Below, piece after piece: positions 32,547 to 45,539 of a stretch of DNA of 64,000 nucleotides. The stretch's first letter is position 1; each line of letters opens with the position of its first letter. Location: positions 48,637,013 through 48,701,012 of the forward strand of contig JAKTNV010000005.1 in NCBI GenBank assembly GCA_022747635.1. Reading direction: 5' to 3'. The translations under genes were made by a program, and so were the position numbers. This DNA comes from Hetaerina americana (lineage: Eukaryota; Arthropoda; Insecta; Odonata; Calopterygidae). The notes below the pieces were generated by a model, which worked only from the letters and a program-made list of their open reading frames with translations, was not told the origin of the DNA and did no database searches.

Positions 32547-35500
32547 TTTTACCTGTTTCTCCTCGGAAAGGCCTTCTTAAATTCATAAAGAAGTTAAAGT
32601 GGGTGAAACTTTAAATAAATTCATAGTAAAATGTTATTGTTCAGCACACAACCTAAAATAATGACTTGGGATTTGAACCTATTACCCCTGAAAATAAATC
32701 ATAGTGATAAAATGAGAAGGTAGCAATCATTTCACTCTCAATTATTATTTGAAGTTCTTATAAAATGGCCATTCCACAACTCTTGCCCTTTCAAGCCTTG
32801 ACGAAGGGGTTTATTTTAACTTGTCATGAATCTTATGACTGATAGTCGGAAAGCGAAGCTTCCAGATCCTAGTTGACATTTACAGATTCAGTAACACATA
32901 TTTAAGTTCATAGTTAATTTTATAAAGAACAATATATGTCAACTTGAAACAATAGTTTCACAGCTGAAGAAAATTCAATCCAAGGAAAATATACATTTTA
33001 CTGCACTGCAGAAATCCAAGGTTGAATAGTTTATTGCGAATGTATTTGATCTAACTACAAAAGATTAATAAAAGAATTTTATATTTTATAGTGTAAGAGA
33101 TTCTCTGTACGCTATTGCTCCCCAGCTACTGTCAAAAACACGATTTGGTGCATTTTCCTGGTTTAAACGCCCAAAAAAATATATTGCGTTCCGTGATGAT
33201 GGGTAAAATCACACGAGATGTTTCCATTCTTGAATCTTTAGTATCTAAGTAATAATTTGTGACATTGTCCAAAGCATTTCCGCAGTTCTAGGAACTTTAC
33301 CTTGAGAATAATTGTTTCCTAATGGTTTAGTTATGGCTTTCCTTTGATTGAGTCTGAATTTTTCACGTTTTCTTCTTCAACCTGCATTAGAAAAATAAAA
33401 CTCCCCTCGATTGAAATTTATCGAGTGGGATACAAAAATGAAGACTCAAACTGTAACTGCAATTCATATTATTGTATATTTTGCAGCGTTAATTGAGGCC
33501 TAGATTTAATCCATTCGGAAACTCATCTTCCACAACTTTAAGTTAGAAGGCGTGGTGGGAATGGGATATGTGGGGTAGTTTCTGGAGCCTGTGTTGATAT
33601 AAATCTATATCCCTCTTTATTTTACTCTACTTCTAAGACTCATAAACTGCCCCTAAACAGCATCTACTGGTTAATTTGTGCTGCAAAATGTTTATTACTT
33701 AGCGTTATACACGACGCAGACTTCTATGGCTATAGAAATTTATCATGATGGATAAAACTTTTACGGTGTTTTTACATCCTTGGGTGCCACCATTTTATTT
33801 TCATATTCAAAACCCTTTGTTATATTTAATGTTCAATTATTACTACTCCCACTATGGATATGCGCTGTGCGAAAGAGTTCTCTTCCAAAGAGCTTTTCTC
33901 ATTCTCTGCGCATTCAGAATAGTTAATTGTAATTACTAGAGCCCTGCAAATTGCTTTTAATCATCGCACAGACTCCTTTGTATAATATTTCTCCCACCCT
34001 GTTGCTTTGACTCTAACTAGTCCGAAACGCACAGATGGGATCCGTAGGCGTTGACCGGTCATCCTCGTGTCAGGTAAAACACACGAGGCAAGGGTAATGT
34101 CGATTTATTGTGCGTTTCTTGCTTATTTATCTGAATCACTAAGCTTATTCAATGGAAAATATCACCAGGCAATAAAATTGACAGTTCACTGGATATTCAG
34201 CAAGCGTCTCAACATCTCTAATATTTTTTTAATGTAAGAATACTACAAATTATTAGGATACCTTTGGCATAATAATTCTTTACTTACACGGATACATGAT
34301 TTTCATTTACTGTCCCTATTTTTTCACACACCCTAATGGGGTCTAGGCTTGAAGGAACGGCTTAGGTAGGCTCCACTCAGACCTAAGAAACTACGAATGG
34401 AATAATAATGTTTGTCGTAGCATTCGCGGACTTTCCATGCAAAATGATTCAATCTTCCAGCACCAATTAGCTCTAATTGATCACTCAGTTTGTCATGGTT
34501 GCTGATAACATGTATCAACGAACAGTAAGAGTCGAGAAAACTTTAAGATGCATGGCTAGTGCCAATGAAAACCTTAAATGTGCGATAAAAATTTGAAGCA
34601 ATTATCATACCCCTTTTAGTTTGCAACAACGATAGCCTTGGTTTGAAGAGTATCACAGGGGTTAGAATTATGCCAGAACACAACACTGCAGCTCAATAAT
34701 AGAGTAAACATGGAAGCTCCACATTCAGTGTGCTCCACAAGGGAACAGCGTTCTCTCATTTGCTTATTGAGTAGCTAAGAGGTGAAACAATTCGAAATTC
34801 ATTCTCGAACGAAAGTTTAACATGGCAATGCACCCATGTCACTCCTGCAGAGATTTGTGGACTATGAAGTTATCAAATCTGTGTGTGTGTTAATCCTGTA
34901 ACAGACTCCCTTTGGCTAGGTCAGGCACACCGCGTATTGACCAACGATTTATGAAAACCATAGACTTAACTTTTGGAAAGTCCATTGTGTTAGTAGCATT
35001 CGCATAAGCTAAATCTACGGTTTTTCTGGAGGTGCCCGTCCGTTTTTGAAGCGTTCGAATACTAATACTGTATATGAAAATTATATGAATACAAATATTT
35101 CCTATTCAGAAATTAAGTGATCCAAAATATTAAAATTTTAAGTTTCCATTCCAATCTCCCTCACACTTGACACGCTTGGTTATGAAGTGAAAGCGATCAA
35201 TTTTTCTTGCAGCGTCTTATTTGAGGAAAACAGATTATGTCGACAAATGGGACGGTTCACGTATCTATCCCTCTAATTTAACATTCCATCTTCAATCTCT
35301 ACGCGTGACTGAAGTGTGAATACTTAGATATTTCATGTCAACCGACCCAGTCAACATATTTTATCAATGTCTATGCATATTTGAATCTCTTTTGTAATTG
35401 AATCCCTTATGTAATCACCACGGACCAGCATATAGTCACGCATTAATTCTTTTACATCGCTTGCATGGGTACCGAAAATTGTATTCTAGGACCTTTTTAA

Positions 35501-36000
35501 TCTATTTACGTATGATTTCACCTATAGATATCTTTATATTTTTATATATACAATTTTTATTCAGAACGGGCAATGCTAATCTTCTTAAAAAGCCAAATTC
35601 AAAAATTCCCAGCCGAATTCAGTGAAAAGAATGTCTTTCCGAAAACATTCACCTCGAATTAAAATCCTTCCAGCAACAATCTACCCATAAAATGTACGAT
35701 TTAGCTAATCCGTCCACTTTCAAATGCATTGCTTACATCATAATACGCAATTTTCTTAGGAATCCCAAGGTGAAAAATATTCAACAAAGATTAATTTATT
35801 GACAGACATCATTTGAACAGACCTCCTCGGTAATTAATATTTATTATTATATGGCTTTTTCTGCCTTCTTAAGATACAAATACTGCACGGCGCCATTAGA
35901 GTCCCGCATTTATAGCATAATTAGGTACTTCGGTTAAGTATTTTCAAGATAAAAGTACTGAATTTGATGTTACACACAGTCCGCTATTTAGGGCATGCAT
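32547..36000. other. No recognised feature
   Basis: AT-rich sequence with short accidental open frames. No transposase, RT, RNA gene or exon-like stretch was recognised. Confidence 0.5.
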
Positions 36001-39000
36001 GTTCTACATCTACAACTACGACGATTCTGCCTCTACTTTCGGCCTAATCAAGAGCTCAGTAAACGACGTTACTTGATCAAGTATAAAAAAGATGGGCAAA
36101 AACTGGCGACCCAAAGATTTGCAGGTGCATTTTCATAGGGAATAAATGTATGTAATACCTTTAAAATTCATTCATCATTTATCTCCGATTTTGGAGTTAA
36201 GATAGAATTGAAGCAAACCAAGAGCCTCCCTATTGTTTTTTTATTTAGCTTGAATTTTTATAATCAAGTCAAAATACTTGATTGTATACTTGCATTTTTA
36301 TTTAAACCACCTTATTATCAAAATTATTTTGTCGAAGTCCATTGTAATCCCTTACGGCACATTTAATTTCATTTTAATTATTTCATTACAAAATAATAAA
36401 ATCATTTTTTTACTTTCTAAATAATTAATTATAATAATAATCTGAGTCAAAGCTTGAGTTGAAGCTGCAGATAATGCTAATGACTATAATCTATTACTAA
36501 AATAATAATTCAGCATAAAATTACTAAAGTAGAATTCAATTAATTTCTATTCCGTTCACATATTTCATCTGGGAAAGCCCCAAAGGGTATTTAGAACAAC
36601 GGACGAACACATATTTACCATGCTGTATATTGTATGTGGCTGGATCGTATAAGATCTTTAACTATGAGTCTTGTGACGTAATCAATTATCGGGAGGTGAA
36701 ATGTTAATATCTATGCATGAATTTGGTAAGAAAAAATTTTAAACTACTGATAGACGAAGTTTCAGACATAACGACATGAGTTAATTTTAGAAACTAGAAA
36801 AATTAATAATCACGGGTCTGAATAAACAATGTTTCTAAAGGCTAGATGAAATTCAGCAATTAGTTTGACGTAACTGTTTAGTGTCATTTACTACTGCCAT
36901 AAGTAGAGTATAAATCCTACCAATTTTTCCGATAGGAGGTGGATAGGTGGCTAATTACATCAATTTGTACAATATTTACATATTTTAAAAATATTATCCT
37001 GATGGCCTCATCAACAAAAAGGCTTAGTTCACATATTTGAATGCACATTTTTCTCATTTTCATTTCACTAGGCCCCATTGTCTAAGTCATAGCTTACCCT
37101 GTAGTACATATCCCCTCCTTCCTTCCCTAGAGCAATAATACACTCAGTTCATATGAGACTTGCCGGTACGATCCCGCACGTGCGCCCAATGGCTCAGTGG
37201 CGGCGGACGTTCAGAATTGTATTAACCCCATAAGATGTCCGTTATAGTCTTCGGTAACGGCCAACATTGACATCATTGTTCTGGCCCTTCCCGAGTCTCC
37301 CTTCGCACTGAGCTATCTATTGCAGCATTCGCGCAGGGAACCTTCCTTCAATGCGAAATAATCGAGACATTAGTCCGGATAAGGAATTTGATGGAGGACG
37401 AGACAATGCTTATCGTTGAATCGCGTGCATTGCGAGACTTCCTATTGGATTGTGGACAGAACGTCATCCTCTCATTTTGATGCTTAAGATTTTGCCCTTG
37501 CGAAGCTGAGGAGAGGAAACGGTCTGAAGACATAACAGCCATTGTTTCCATATCATCTCATGCGTTGCATGTTCCACTTCGGAACGGCGCTATTGTAGTA
37601 GTACCATTTTGTCAAGGAAGAACGAACAGCTAACCCTCAGTTTCCTAAAATAATCAAGAAATTATCAAGTAAATAATAGGAGAAAAATGTAACAAGTGGC
37701 TAAATAAAAAAATCTTGGCTTATTTTGTTTTTCTCGGCTCTTTTCATATATTAACACCAAGGAAATTAATATCAGCCGTAAATAACAACCTATTATAGCG
37801 AGTATTTATGGCATCCCTCTTGCCCAATGAGCTCTTCCTAATGACATCTAGTTGGCCCAATGTATTTTCATCAGTGGAAATTTCATAACAAAAAAGTGTC
37901 ATCATTTCCCCATTGCAGTAACTTAATAAAATATGCATTATCAATAAATCTGCACATAGATGCGGATATGCGCGGAAAGAGTACATCATGGGTATTAAAT
38001 AGGAAAGCGAATAAAAAAGCTAATCAATGAAAGCAACGATTTTTTAATTGTAATATATGTATGACAAGCACTGCATTCATTCTAATAATCCAGTTACGAG
38101 TATGAACAAAATTATTCAATTATTTTGTAAAATAATACGTTTCTGCAATGAATTTCGGAGTCTAATTAAGTTCGTAATATTAATGCCACGAATACATTTT
38201 TCATATTTCTCATTAGTGAAACATTTGGATGGTAACATGAACGTTTCTAATAATTTAGGACTCTGCTATCCTATATTTCTCAACCGTTATTCATTCTTGG
38301 CCAAATTCAGTTAAAAATATTCATGAAAAGGATTCTTTAACGGACAGCCTTTAACGTAGTAATATCATGAAGGTAACATTCTTATTTGTACTGTGCCAAA
38401 ATTCTCGTCAAATTAAAAGACTCTGTGTTCATTAATTATAGTTTATTAAGTCATTCATACTGTAACATATTTTAGATTGGGAAAATCACTTCAATTAAAA
38501 TACTTAATAACATTTCTCTGTTAATTCACACGAACATATTTTCATGACGGTTTATGTTTCCTAAGAAAATCGTTTCAATAAAGTAATATATATATATCTT
38601 CCTCGCTTAAAGGCATCCTTGCATACTCAGAGATGTTTTCTATTCCGTTGTACAAATTTGAGGAACCAAGGCATTTTTAAACCATTTAGCATTTATGCAG
38701 TAATTTTATATTAAAAATTAGCATCAGATATTATTTGGTACGCGCATATTGTAAAACGAAAATTTCACAAGCAAAATTTTAGCAGATAAAGAAAATAAGT
38801 AACACCTCCTCAAAGAACCATTTCATAATGCTTTGAATTCATGTATCATATTGTTCTCCTGGTTTATTGATTTTACTGAAAATATTACTTCGAAGAATGT
38901 TATTCATAGTTCATATTATAATCCGTATTTTCCTGCAAAAAGAAATACCTTTGGCTTTTGGAAGCCCTTTTCATATATTCCTAAGCGATTATTACTTAGA

Positions 39001-39420
39001 GCGCACGCCATGATTGAATACAAACATCTTATGAAGCCAGCTTTTACGTATCTAATGAAATGAATAACTAAATACAATGGCGACAAAAATGTACAAAAGA
39101 GAGTAGTTTGTAAATCAACTCTAGAAATTTAATGAAATAAGAGATTTATTATAACGAGTAAATATGTGTTTTCACCAATTTTTGATGTCGCTCTCATCTC
39201 AGACAAAAAACATGTCGAAAATACAGCCATTTATTACTATTATTGGTATTCTACTGTTTAGGTAGGTTTCTCATAGACTAAAACAACACTAAAACAGTTA
39301 ATTAACTATTCTTCAAAAACATAACCTGACGTTACAATTAACCCTTCTTCAATTTCACATTCTATACACCTCCCTTCATTCCGTTTAAAATGATTATCCT
39401 TTATTTGCCCTTATCTCAAT
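36001..39420. other. No recognised feature
   Basis: AT-rich sequence. Short open frames at 37.3, 38.1 and 38.8 kb show no family motif. Confidence 0.5.
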
Positions 39421-39429
39421 TCTCTAACG

Positions 39430-40315
39430 TTCTTTCCTCTATCACAGTCTTCAGCATTCTATTGCCAACATAAGTGCTATGCATTCAGCCCATTTTGGAT
39501 TTCTCCCAAACATTCTCTCTCCCCCACCCCATGTCCAGAACTCTCTCGGTTGTTTTCCTTTCCATCCATTTCACCTATCACTCATCTAAAAAATCTCCAG
39601 TCAATGCCTATCACCTAGTTTCACGATAATGTTTACGTGCCGTACAATATCAAACATCATATCATATTATTTACACAATCATTCACACAAATATTTTATT
39701 AACATCTTTACTCAAGGTCCCTGGAATCAATTACCTCCTCCTTGTAACAACCTCTTTGCCACTACCACTATAACCATCTTGGTCCAAAATAATGCCAGTT
39801 TAGATAAAGTGCTCCATCTGTTCTAGTTTACACCCTATTATTTTAACGTATTCTGAGTCTTTTTATTTTTCAGAAGTCTTTGTTTTGCCTTCAATGATTC
39901 CCATTCCAAAGCTCTTACAATAATAATGTACTCAGCGAAGCTTGCCACCCCTTTGCTGACTGGCAGACTAAAGCCTGGTCATTCACAACTCTATCGGCTT
40001 TTACGAATTCCACGCCCACTTTAACTCCTATCTCCAGTTCTTGCCATGCGTCTTTAGCCATCCTCCACACACACACTGAACAGCCCAGGTCCTAATAGAC
40101 ATCCCTGTCACACCCCTCATCCCTTTTACTGCCTATTTCGACTCTTTACCCGCACCTGGTCCGGAGAAGTCTACAAAAATGTACAGGTTGTTGATAAACT
40201 GTCTCTGCCATAAATTTAATCATATTCTCTGCAATTCATTCATTGATTTCACCTATTTCACTCTATCAATCGTATTTTCGTAATTTACGAATCAAATAAA
40301 TGTATTATAATTTTA
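39430..40315 (-). pseudogene. LINE endonuclease-RT relic, copy 2, 3' part
   Basis: Nucleotide and protein similarity to the relic at 2.7-4.3 kb is visible along its length. TTTACGAATTCC.CGCCCACTTT and the AGTTCTTGCCATGC region correspond to 3,490-3,540. CATCTGTTCTAGTTT followed by TATTTTAACGT matches the sequence near 3,290-3,330. The 3' segment at 39,430-39,620 matches the C-terminal tail. It is heavily mutated, with no open frame. Its remaining piece resumes at 41,060 after an inserted mariner relic. Confidence 0.75.
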
Positions 40316-40329
40316 TTCTACGTCCATCT

Positions 40330-41050
40330 ACAAGAGCTGTCTAGAATGTAACTTTTGTTTGCGTTAAGCAAGTCGAGTGGTGGGGGTAGTTGAGTGTATG
40401 TTGTATTGACACACACACACTCTAGGGCAGTGAGTTGCAGTGTTTGGAAGGCCACGTCGCTTCTCGTCTGTTTACAGTAGCGAGTGGAAATGAACAATAT
40501 AATTGGAAATCCCGTCAAATGTGAAATCTGTTTGGTAATAAGGTTTTTCCTGGCAATAAACTCTAAGGCCGCTGACATTCATCGGAAAATTTGTGCTGTT
40601 CACAGACTAAGTGATGAGTGACACTGTTGTACGTCAGTGATGTTGTTTGTTTAAGAGTGAACGTACAAATTCCCATGATGATGATAGTACTGGCTATTCG
40701 TCTGTAGTGAAAAATAAACTGCTTTAGAAAATTGACGAAACGTGCGTCAAAACTGATGTTTTACGATATCTGAGATCTCGTTAAAGTTCTCACAGATTTC
40801 TAGAAGTGTGTTGTATGAAATACTGGCTAAAAAGTTAGGCTACCTCAAGTTTTCTGCTTGTCTCGATGAGAGTCTTCAAGATGCCACATCGATTGGCTGC
40901 GATTTCATGCGGTAGAATTTTATGCTGAGGGACTTTATAAACTATTTCAGAGATTTGGTAAATCCTCAGATCTGTTTCGCTAGTGTGTGGAAAAATAGCA
41001 AAGACGAACAGTTTTGAGAAGTAAATCAAACATTTTCTCTATCTTTTCCA
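40330..41050 (+). pseudogene. mariner relic nested in the LINE
   Basis: Near 40,490 the plus strand reads NNIIGNPVKCEICLVIRFFL and AADIHRKICAVHRLSDE. These match the N-terminus of the mariner group present at 49.8-50.5 kb (CEVRAVIKFLNAR, DIHRQLKEVYGDN). Further fragments, SHRFLEVCCMKYWLK and LGYLKFSACL, match its ISRSLLHEIV..LGYRKLCARW region. Frameshifts and stops abound, the catalytic domain is absent and clear terminal repeats are not visible. The LINE copy 2 sequence breaks exactly across this interval, so this mariner inserted after the LINE. Confidence 0.62.
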
Positions 41051-41059
41051 ATTTTTTTT

Positions 41060-41220
41060 AATAGTCTAATGGAGATTAGTTTCTCACCAGCCCTCGTATT
41101 AGTGACTCTATTGCTACAATGGCATCACGCACGCCTCTCTCCGATTTGAATCTAAGTAATGATTTGCCCTCCTCTTCGTTCTCTTATTTATTTCCTAAGC
41201 GCCAACTATGACGGATGCGT
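41060..41220 (-). pseudogene. LINE endonuclease-RT relic, copy 2, 5' part
   Basis: GCTACAATGGCATCACGCAC followed by GCCTCTCTCCGATTTGAATC is the counterpart of 3,830-3,875 in copy 1 (protein motif GFTKVRGTRDAIA). This is the piece separated from 39,430-40,315 by the mariner relic. Confidence 0.7.
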
Positions 41221-42690
41221 CTAACCGAAATAATTAATTCTTAAGACCATTGTTTTTCATTTACATAAAATAACTTTACTCTTTTCCTCCTTCTATCCCA
41301 CCTAAGCGTCTATCTGAATAGCTTATTTTAAACTACACACCCGCTTTCCCGTTTGTACCTGACTTTTCATAAACGTTATTCTCTGCATCATCAAATATAA
41401 AAATTGATTTTTTTCTTCTTACCTCCAATTCACGTTGCAAGCCAAAATTAGATCAACATTTCAAATCGAAAATTTTAAAATATGTGGCAAGAAAGTTTTG
41501 AGATTCTTTTTACCTAAATTATTATTACAACAACTGTATACGTACAAAATGTAGAGAATTCTGGGCATTATTTTTCAGTCACTATTCTCTAGGTACTAAA
41601 CTAAAATATTCATAGCTTCAAATATGTATACATAAGGGGATCTGCCCCGGGATTATTCACGGATACATTCAATATTTGGCCAACTGCAGGTAATGCGCAC
41701 ATTTGATATTAATAAAACAGGGAGCTGACATCTTTACTATATTCTAAAATAATCGAATATATCGGGAAAGTTACTAAAGTTAGGACTAAGGAAATAATTT
41801 TGAAACCAAAACGATATCGCAAGGACTTGGGAATCTAATAATCAAGGAAATATATTATATTTTGTTTTTTTTAATGTATATATGATAGAGTCGAAATACA
41901 ACTTTGAAACCTTTATTCGGTATATCTTAATTTAAATGTTGAGCTAATATTTTATCACAATTACCGTATTTCAAAATAAGATTGGCCAAATTTGCATAAA
42001 ATCTCATCTTTAAAATTGAGTTTACCATCCCTCCTTGCTAAATCACCGCGGAAAATATATTTTTTCGGTGCACCCTTATAAGTTGCATAGGTGATAAAAG
42101 ACTATATTTCGCGGGAATCAGAATAGACAGATGTAAACGTAGAAATAAAATACCCGAGTTCACTATTCTGAATTCATTACACATTGTTAATAAAACTGTT
42201 AAAATTAAATATAAACAAAAATTTGATCGAACCGTTTATTTCGTTAAAATATTAGTCCAAGACAAATATTTTTGTTTCAGAAATTTTTGCTTCACTGGAT
42301 TTTACTAACTGTAGCTACTAGTTATTACTTTTATTAACTATTGAACGGTAAACATGCGTTGAAATATAAGGCTGTCATGTTTGCAAAGCGCCTGCAGGTA
42401 AGTTACATTGCTATGACTTAAACCTGCGGCCGCCAGGAATGCGTTATATGTTTCAACTGTGCGAACGTTTCTAGGTTTGACGTGTACTAAACTCAGCACA
42501 AAAAAATGGCCCCGGAGCATCCAGCCAAAATAGGGCTTCATTCCATCAGCATCCATCCCCCTTTCACATTTACCTCTCTTTCCTCACGTGGTCAGAACAA
42601 AAAACTCTCCCATGGATGGCCGAAACGGTTGGCATCAAAGAAAACTAGAAATTCCCGTGTACCAAATTTTAAGCAATGGCGTGCGCTGAA
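41221..42690. other. No recognised feature
   Basis: AT-rich sequence. The open frame at 42,338-42,556 (minus) has no recognisable domain. Confidence 0.5.
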
Positions 42691-43400
42691 GTGAGCGGAG
42701 GCCACGGGGTGGAGCGGAGGGGTGAGCCCAGAGTTACACGGTGGCGTTTCCCGCTAAAGGGGAAGTGGAAAGGGAAGAGGAGGCGAAGTAGGAGAGTCGG
42801 GACGAGGGCGTGGAGGGAATGAGGAGTGCGGTTGGGGGAGTGTGAGATGCGGCTGAGAGAGGGGATGGGGACGCATTGTAGGAGATTCCGACGAGTTCCT
42901 TTAACAAATTCCTCCTCCCCTCCGTCTCTCTTCCCCTTTTTCCTCTCTCTCCTTCCCTCTCTCTCTCTCTCTCCTCACCGTGGCACGCAATGAAACTCTT
43001 CCCTCGCTAAATGACTTCCTTCCGAACGGAAAAATAAATGACGAGGAGTTCGCGGAAGGAAAAGGAATGCGAGGGAGGGATGAAGACAAAGGAAGCGGTG
43101 GAGGGACGAGGGGGGACACCTCGGATGTAGTGGGGTGAGGCGGAGGGGTTGGGAGAGGTTAAGGGGGAGCGGAGAGTCTCAGGAAGGGGAGAGGAAGGAG
43201 AAGGTGGTTTAAGAGTACGAGATACGGAAAATGGGAGAGCGAGCGCAGGATGCAGGGGAGGGTTTCAGGGGACGGGAGGGTTTAAGGCGACGGAGTCTTC
43301 GGTACGAGGGGGCAGGGAGACTATGGATTGCGAGGTGGGAGGTCAGGGGCCTCACGTTGAGGGAGAGAAGAAAGAGAATTAGAGTTTTAAATGCAAACGG
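42691..43400. other. GC-rich purine/pyrimidine low-complexity island
   Basis: Purine-rich on the plus strand (42,691-42,890), then a short CTCTCTCTCTCTCTC stretch near 42,957-42,975, then purine-rich again to about 43,380. Open frames are composition-driven. Confidence 0.68.
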
Positions 43401-44335
43401 GTGAGCGATTCCACCCGGGCGAAATTGAGATCCATTCCCCTCTTTTCGCGAGACATTGCCCTAGGCGGAATTGCCCGGCGGAAACCGAGCGCAAAGGAGT
43501 CTTCTTCGGGGGGGGAGGGTATCCCATGCTGTGCTAAACTTCCAAAATTTTCATAGACTAATTTTACCGCAAGTTGAATCTTTTAGTTGCAAACATACTG
43601 GGAGGTACCTCCCGCAGAATGAAATCCGATTCCTGCGCAGCCATTTTAGTATCTATTGGGGGAAGCATAAGTATAACTTGTAAGTGAAGAACCTCTACGC
43701 AGGGAACTTAATTGATTTAAAAATCCCGCCTTTAATTTGAATTCCTTCAGATCTACAATTTATTTAGTATTCTGTGGAATCATTATAAGATAGCTGTGAT
43801 ATTAACTCCGAGAGCTCCAGATTTTGTATTATATGCTTGTTGGCAATAAAAGTGGTGTTCTCTACATCGAGAAAATCTGTCTTGGTTTAGCGTATTTCTC
43901 CACGGCCCAAGACGTCAACTCACCCTAAATGCATTTCTGATACTATTCTACGTCGAAGCGTTAACTTCTCACCGGGCTTTATCAACTCAACATCATATGA
44001 TATTGCTCTAGACTTTTTATTTGTAAGGCGAAAAAGTGACTGGACTTAGAAACTCCGGGGGCAAAGGATAGGAAATAAGACTAAGTCTATGATTTGGTTA
44101 AATAAACCAAAAAACCAAAAATTACAATCAACATGTAAATAAGAGATAGAGAAAGTGGATGAACTATAAATAAAAGCTACACTCCAGCGGAAATAATGAC
44201 GCATTTAATGACTATTTCCCGAAGTTTACAGCTACTATCTGGAAAAGACTGCCTCTCCTCAAGTCTCCGTGGGAATTCTGGCGCCCATGAGCTTATCCCA
44301 CGTGATTAAACCACTCACACATCAAAACAGAAGTA
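43401..44335. other. No recognised feature
   Basis: No assignable motif. Confidence 0.5.
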
Positions 44336-44339
44336 TGCG

Positions 44340-45010
44340 TGAAGCAACATAGGGGAAGAAAACCCAGCAGTCTCGCACAGATGCAAAGAAACAAGGGAGG
44401 GAACGGGAGAGGCCTAAAAACACACTCATAATAACTTTCGTCCCCTTCGTGTCTCTATTTTTCCCTTGGTCTTCTTTCAAAGAAAGGGAAACGAGTAGAA
44501 GGTGGGATTGCACGAGCGGTGGAATGGTAGACGAGAAAGAATAAACACGGGGAGGTGAGAAAGGGAATTGGAAGAGTGGGCGGAGTGAAAGGGGAGAGTG
44601 CGGGAAGAAGGAGGACCATGGGCAGGGGGAAAGGGGGGAATGAAGGGATGTAGTCAAAGGCAGGAGGGAGAAAGGAGGGGTGGCGGTGCATTTGTGAAAG
44701 GCGCGAGTTTCCAGAGCCTCCTTTAATCTCCACGTCCATTCCTCGAAAAGGGTAAGAAGGGGATGGGGGCGAGGGCGGGACGGTGTTGGACGGAGGACTC
44801 GCTGGGAAGAGGGACGGGGAAAAGGGTGGAGAAGGTGGAGTGGGAGCCCAGTTACACCTCATTCCACCTCTCCACATCGCTCTCGTCCCTCCAGTTCCTT
44901 CTTTTCGCTCCGCCGTAATGAAACAAATTCGTGACGTGGCTGGAAGAGGAAGCCATGAGGAAAGGGGAGAAGGAAAGGAAAAGTTATGTCGTACCATTGG
45001 AGGTAAGTAG
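44340..45010. other. GC-rich purine-rich island
   Basis: The plus strand is G+A rich with many GGGGA and GGAGG runs. The minus-strand frame over 44,455-45,093 is a Pro/Ser/Phe-rich composition artefact. Confidence 0.65.
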
Positions 45011-45251
45011 GAGAAAAGGACTAGGTGTGCTTTTTTGGGCAAATAGTAAATTAATGCACAAAAAGATGAATAATGTGTGTGTGGCAGACACATTTATGCG
45101 TCACTCAAAGAAGCCGATTTTTAACGGGTGCTCAATGAATAAAAAAATAAAATAAATATTCGTAATACTCCTCATAAAGAAGGTGGTGTAAAAAATAAAT
45201 TTCTATGCACATAGTGTTAGTTTTTATGTATGTGTTCAAGAGTGGTAATAG

Positions 45252-45287
<36 letters not shown>
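45252..45287. repeat. (TA)n microsatellite
   Basis: A pure TA run of about 36 bp. Confidence 0.95.
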
Positions 45288-45291
<4 letters not shown>

Positions 45292-45349
45292 TATTTTTAT
45301 TTATTTATTGATTACTTGTGTGTATGATACTAAGCCGCAAAGGTAAATA

Positions 45350-45421
45350 TAAACAAAGGCACAAAATTAAAAAGTAACTCACACGAGGTGGCTGTTTGAT
45401 GGCAAAACAACCTACTTCAGA
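45350..45421 (-). repeat. Possible Penelope-type end near (TA)n
   Basis: The minus strand reads CTCTGAAGTAGG, TTGTTTTGCC, ATCAAACAGCC, then CGTGTGAGTTACTTTTTAAT. It shares the order (ctgaag, stem-like stretch, caaac, gtgtgagtt, T-rich) with 5,127-5,216. Tentative. Confidence 0.3.
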
Positions 45422-45539
45422 GAAAAGTCACATTCACGCATTAGTACGAGTACAATACTATCTTTGATATGCGTGGGTAGTTCAATACATTTGAGGATAA
45501 TAAAGAAAATTAAATTGTTTTTAGTTTTTCAGCACCATC

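Noticed and set aside
44455..45093. 212-codon minus-strand open frame
   Set aside because: Same composition effect: Pro/Ser/Phe-rich, no motif, no splice context.
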